In this document: positions 4,949 through 6,545 of the stretch, in pieces
How the letters are laid out: each line of letters opens with the position of its first letter
Position numbering within the stretch: the first letter of the stretch is position 1
Assembly (NCBI GenBank): GCA_019314085.1
Contig: JAFCZZ010000091.1
Span: 1 to 6,545, forward strand
Source of the DNA: Deltaproteobacteria bacterium
GTDB taxonomy: Bacteria; Desulfobacterota; Syntrophia; Syntrophales; UBA2210
Reading direction: 5' to 3'
Length of the DNA stretch: 6,545 nucleotides
Notes under the pieces: generated by a model
What the model was told of the DNA's origin: nothing
What the model saw: the letters and a program-made list of their open reading frames with translations, nothing else
Databases searched by the model: none
Program-made: the position numbers and the translations under genes

Positions 4949-6181
4949 GTGGAAGAGAATAGTGTTGAAAATAAAAATTGCGGCATCCGTATAGAGGCGA
5001 AGGGACTCTGGAAGATCTTCGGTAAGAAGGCCGAAGAAATCATGGGTTCTGACCTTCGGAGCGCCTCCAAGGAAACCATCCAGGAAAAGACCGGCTGCGT
5101 GGTGGCCGTCAGAAATGTGTCGTTCACTGTCAAGAAGGGTGAGTTCTTCGTTATCATGGGACTTTCGGGGAGCGGCAAATCGACCCTGATCAGAATGCTC
5201 CTTCGCCTCATTGATTCGACGAGCGGCAGTATTTTTGTCGACGGCAGGGATGTTCTGAAATTCAACAAGAGGCAACTGCGGGATTTCCGCCGCCATACCA
5301 CCGGCATGGTGTTTCAGTACTTCGGTCTTCTCCCTCACCGGAGCGTTCTTGACAATGTGGCCTATGGCCTCAAGGTGCAGGGCGTTCCGAAGGAAAAACG
5401 GTATGCCAGGGCACATGAGACCATTGAGACGGTGGGCCTGAAGGGGTGGGAAGAGTATCTCCCCAGCGCGCTCAGCGGAGGGATGCAGCAACGTGTGGGA
5501 ATTGCCCGGGCACTGACCACCGAGCCGGAGATACTCCTCATGGATGAGCCTTTCAGTGGTCTTGACCCCCTGATTCGCCGTGAAATGCAGGATGAACTCA
5601 TCGAACTGCAGAATAAGGTGCAGAAAACGATTGTCTTCGTGACCCATGATCTCCATGAGGCACTGAAGCTGGGAGATCGTATCGCCATCATGAGGGACGG
5701 CAAGATAATCCAGATTGGTGCTCCGGAGGATGTGATCACCGACCCTGCCGATGATTATGTGCGTGAATTTGTTCAGGATGCGTCACCGGCAAAGGTTTTG
5801 ACTGCAGGAGGAATTATGGAGCAGCCCGAAGCCCTTCTCTACGAATGGCAGGGCCCGAAGGCCGCTCTTCGTACCTTGAGATCGTTAAAAGAGGATCATG
5901 CTTTTATGGTCACTCGTGAACGGAGACTCCTCGGTTTGGTAACGATGAAACGACTCAAGAGTCTCATTCAGGATGAGGGTCTTTACCTCAAAGATGCACT
6001 GGAAACTGATGTAGCAACCACGGATCCTGACGTGGTGCTTGAGGATTTGTTTCCCATTGCTGCAGAGGCCGATTATCCCATCGCCGTTGTGGACGAAGTT
6101 GGAAAGTTTATAGGCGAGATACAGATCAGTTCCATTTTTGAGAATATGATTCAGGAAAAGGTGGAGAATAACAATGGCTGA
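4949..6181 (+). CDS. proV: ATPase subunit with CBS-like C-terminus, glycine betaine/proline-type ABC importer (ProV/OpuAA family)
   Basis: This 410-residue protein powers uptake by ATP hydrolysis on the cytoplasmic side of the permease. All ABC motifs are intact: Walker A GLSGSGKST (71-79), Q-loop Gln123, signature LSGGMQQR (175-182), Walker B ILLMDEP (195-201) and the switch His233 in VTHD. The N-terminal KIFGKK and the helical insert ending QEKTGC before the first strand are typical of ProV and unlike most ABC ATPases. Residues about 290-405 look like paired CBS modules (LLGLVTMKRL at about 325-335 and YPIAVVDEVGKFIGEI near 380-395). In OpuA, tandem CBS domains sense ionic strength; that role is inferred here. 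The start is GTG at 4949, supported by AAAGG 6 nt upstream; no better start exists before the conserved region. The gene overlaps the permease start by 8 nt. Confidence 0.95.
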   Translation: MEENSVENKNCGIRIEAKGLWKIFGKKAEEIMGSDLRSASKETIQEKTGCVVAVRNVSFTVKKGEFFVIMGLSGSGKSTLIRMLLRLIDSTSGSIFVDGRDVLKFNKRQLRDFRRHTTGMVFQYFGLLPHRSVLDNVAYGLKVQGVPKEKRYARAHETIETVGLKGWEEYLPSALSGGMQQRVGIARALTTEPEILLMDEPFSGLDPLIRREMQDELIELQNKVQKTIVFVTHDLHEALKLGDRIAIMRDGKIIQIGAPEDVITDPADDYVREFVQDASPAKVLTAGGIMEQPEALLYEWQGPKAALRTLRSLKEDHAFMVTRERRLLGLVTMKRLKSLIQDEGLYLKDALETDVATTDPDVVLEDLFPIAAEADYPIAVVDEVGKFIGEIQISSIFENMIQEKVENNNG

Positions 6182-6545
6182 GTTTCCCAAATTTCTTACC
6201 ATACCTCTCGCCGATTGGATCGATACCTTCATGGACTGGCTGCTGATGAACTTCGCCGGCGTCTTCGATGCAATCGGAGGCGGCCTTCTGGTAATGCTTC
6301 TCTCGGTGGAACGCTTTTTCCTGTGGCTGCCCTGGTGGTTCGTGATACTGGTTGTCGGTATTGCGAGCTGGTGGGTTATGAAAAAATGGTGGATGGGTTT
6401 TGTGATGGCCCTACTTCTCATCTTTATCGGGTCCTTCGGCTACTGGAAACTTTCCATGATGACACTGGCACTGACGACGTCTGCCGTTGCGGTATCTCTG
6501 GCCATCGGCATTCCCATAGGGATACTAATGGCCAAGAATGACCTT
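6174..6545 (+). CDS. proW: Permease subunit (ProW-like), 5' part only; runs off the window
   Basis: From ATG 6174 the frame is open for 124 codons to the window edge. A GGTGGAG Shine-Dalgarno (6160-6166) lies 7 nt upstream inside the end of the ATPase gene, and the two genes overlap by 8 nt, so translation is probably coupled. The product is strongly hydrophobic with membrane spans at about 53-70, 72-91 and 98-120, after an amphipathic N-terminus with a short hydrophobic stretch near 34-45. The end of the visible part, TSAVAVSLAIGIPIGILMAK, is characteristic of the beginning of the ProW/OpuAB transmembrane domain. The EAA loop that docks the ATPase would lie beyond the edge. It is the membrane channel for the solute bound by the exported protein encoded at 3926. 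The family call is firm from motif and context. Confidence 0.9.
   Translation, partial: MAEFPKFLTIPLADWIDTFMDWLLMNFAGVFDAIGGGLLVMLLSVERFFLWLPWWFVILVVGIASWWVMKKWWMGFVMALLLIFIGSFGYWKLSMMTLALTTSAVAVSLAIGIPIGILMAKNDL

Noticed and set aside
4541..5656. Minus-strand open frame of 371 codons
   Set aside because: It is antisense to the binding protein and ATPase, both with intact family motifs; no domain is seen in it.
6215..6541. Plus-strand open frame starting at 6215
   Set aside because: It is out of frame with the ProW-like permease, which starts at 6174 with a good ribosome-binding site and hydrophobic spans. The Arg/His-rich product is a shadow.

Overview
The window reads as a bacterial chromosome segment in three blocks. 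The best guess for the host is a Gram-negative anaerobe of the Desulfobacterota (former Deltaproteobacteria) or a relative. This rests only on the general look of the MiaA variant, the miaA-linked glycosyltransferase and the ProX/ProV/ProW-like transporter, so the taxonomic call is weak. There are no rRNA or tRNA genes, no CRISPR array and no recognisable transposase.

Block 1 (1 to about 795) is clearly AT-richer than the rest and looks like accessory DNA. It holds two minus-strand genes that overlap by 8 nt. The first (208-393) encodes a 61-residue single-pass membrane protein. The second (1-215, cut by the window edge) encodes a soluble, helical, charged protein. Both carry the same short Gly/Asn-rich motif, QKGG-x-x-STNIQ, and this is the least explained part of the window. 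Upstream lies about 400 bp without a convincing gene. That stretch holds an imperfect 19-bp inverted repeat pair, a perfect 9-bp hairpin, and a good minus-strand intrinsic terminator at 622-668.

Block 2 (795-3492, minus strand, GC-rich) is a tight three-gene operon in the order miaA, family-2-like glycosyltransferase, GNAT acetyltransferase. Both junctions are 4-nt ATGA stop/start overlaps. miaA encodes tRNA A37 dimethylallyltransferase. The other two proteins have clear folds but no assignable substrate. The terminator at 622-668 is the likely end of this transcript.

Block 3 (3926-6545, plus strand) is a binding-protein-dependent ABC importer of the glycine betaine/proline/choline (ProU/OpuA) type. 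It encodes an exported substrate-binding protein, an ATPase with a C-terminal CBS-like regulatory region, and the first 124 residues of the membrane permease, which runs off the right edge. A 433-bp divergent intergenic region separates it from miaA and contains a possible 25-codon leader ORF with two strong Shine-Dalgarno sites. The importer would take up a compatible solute or quaternary amine for osmoprotection or catabolism.
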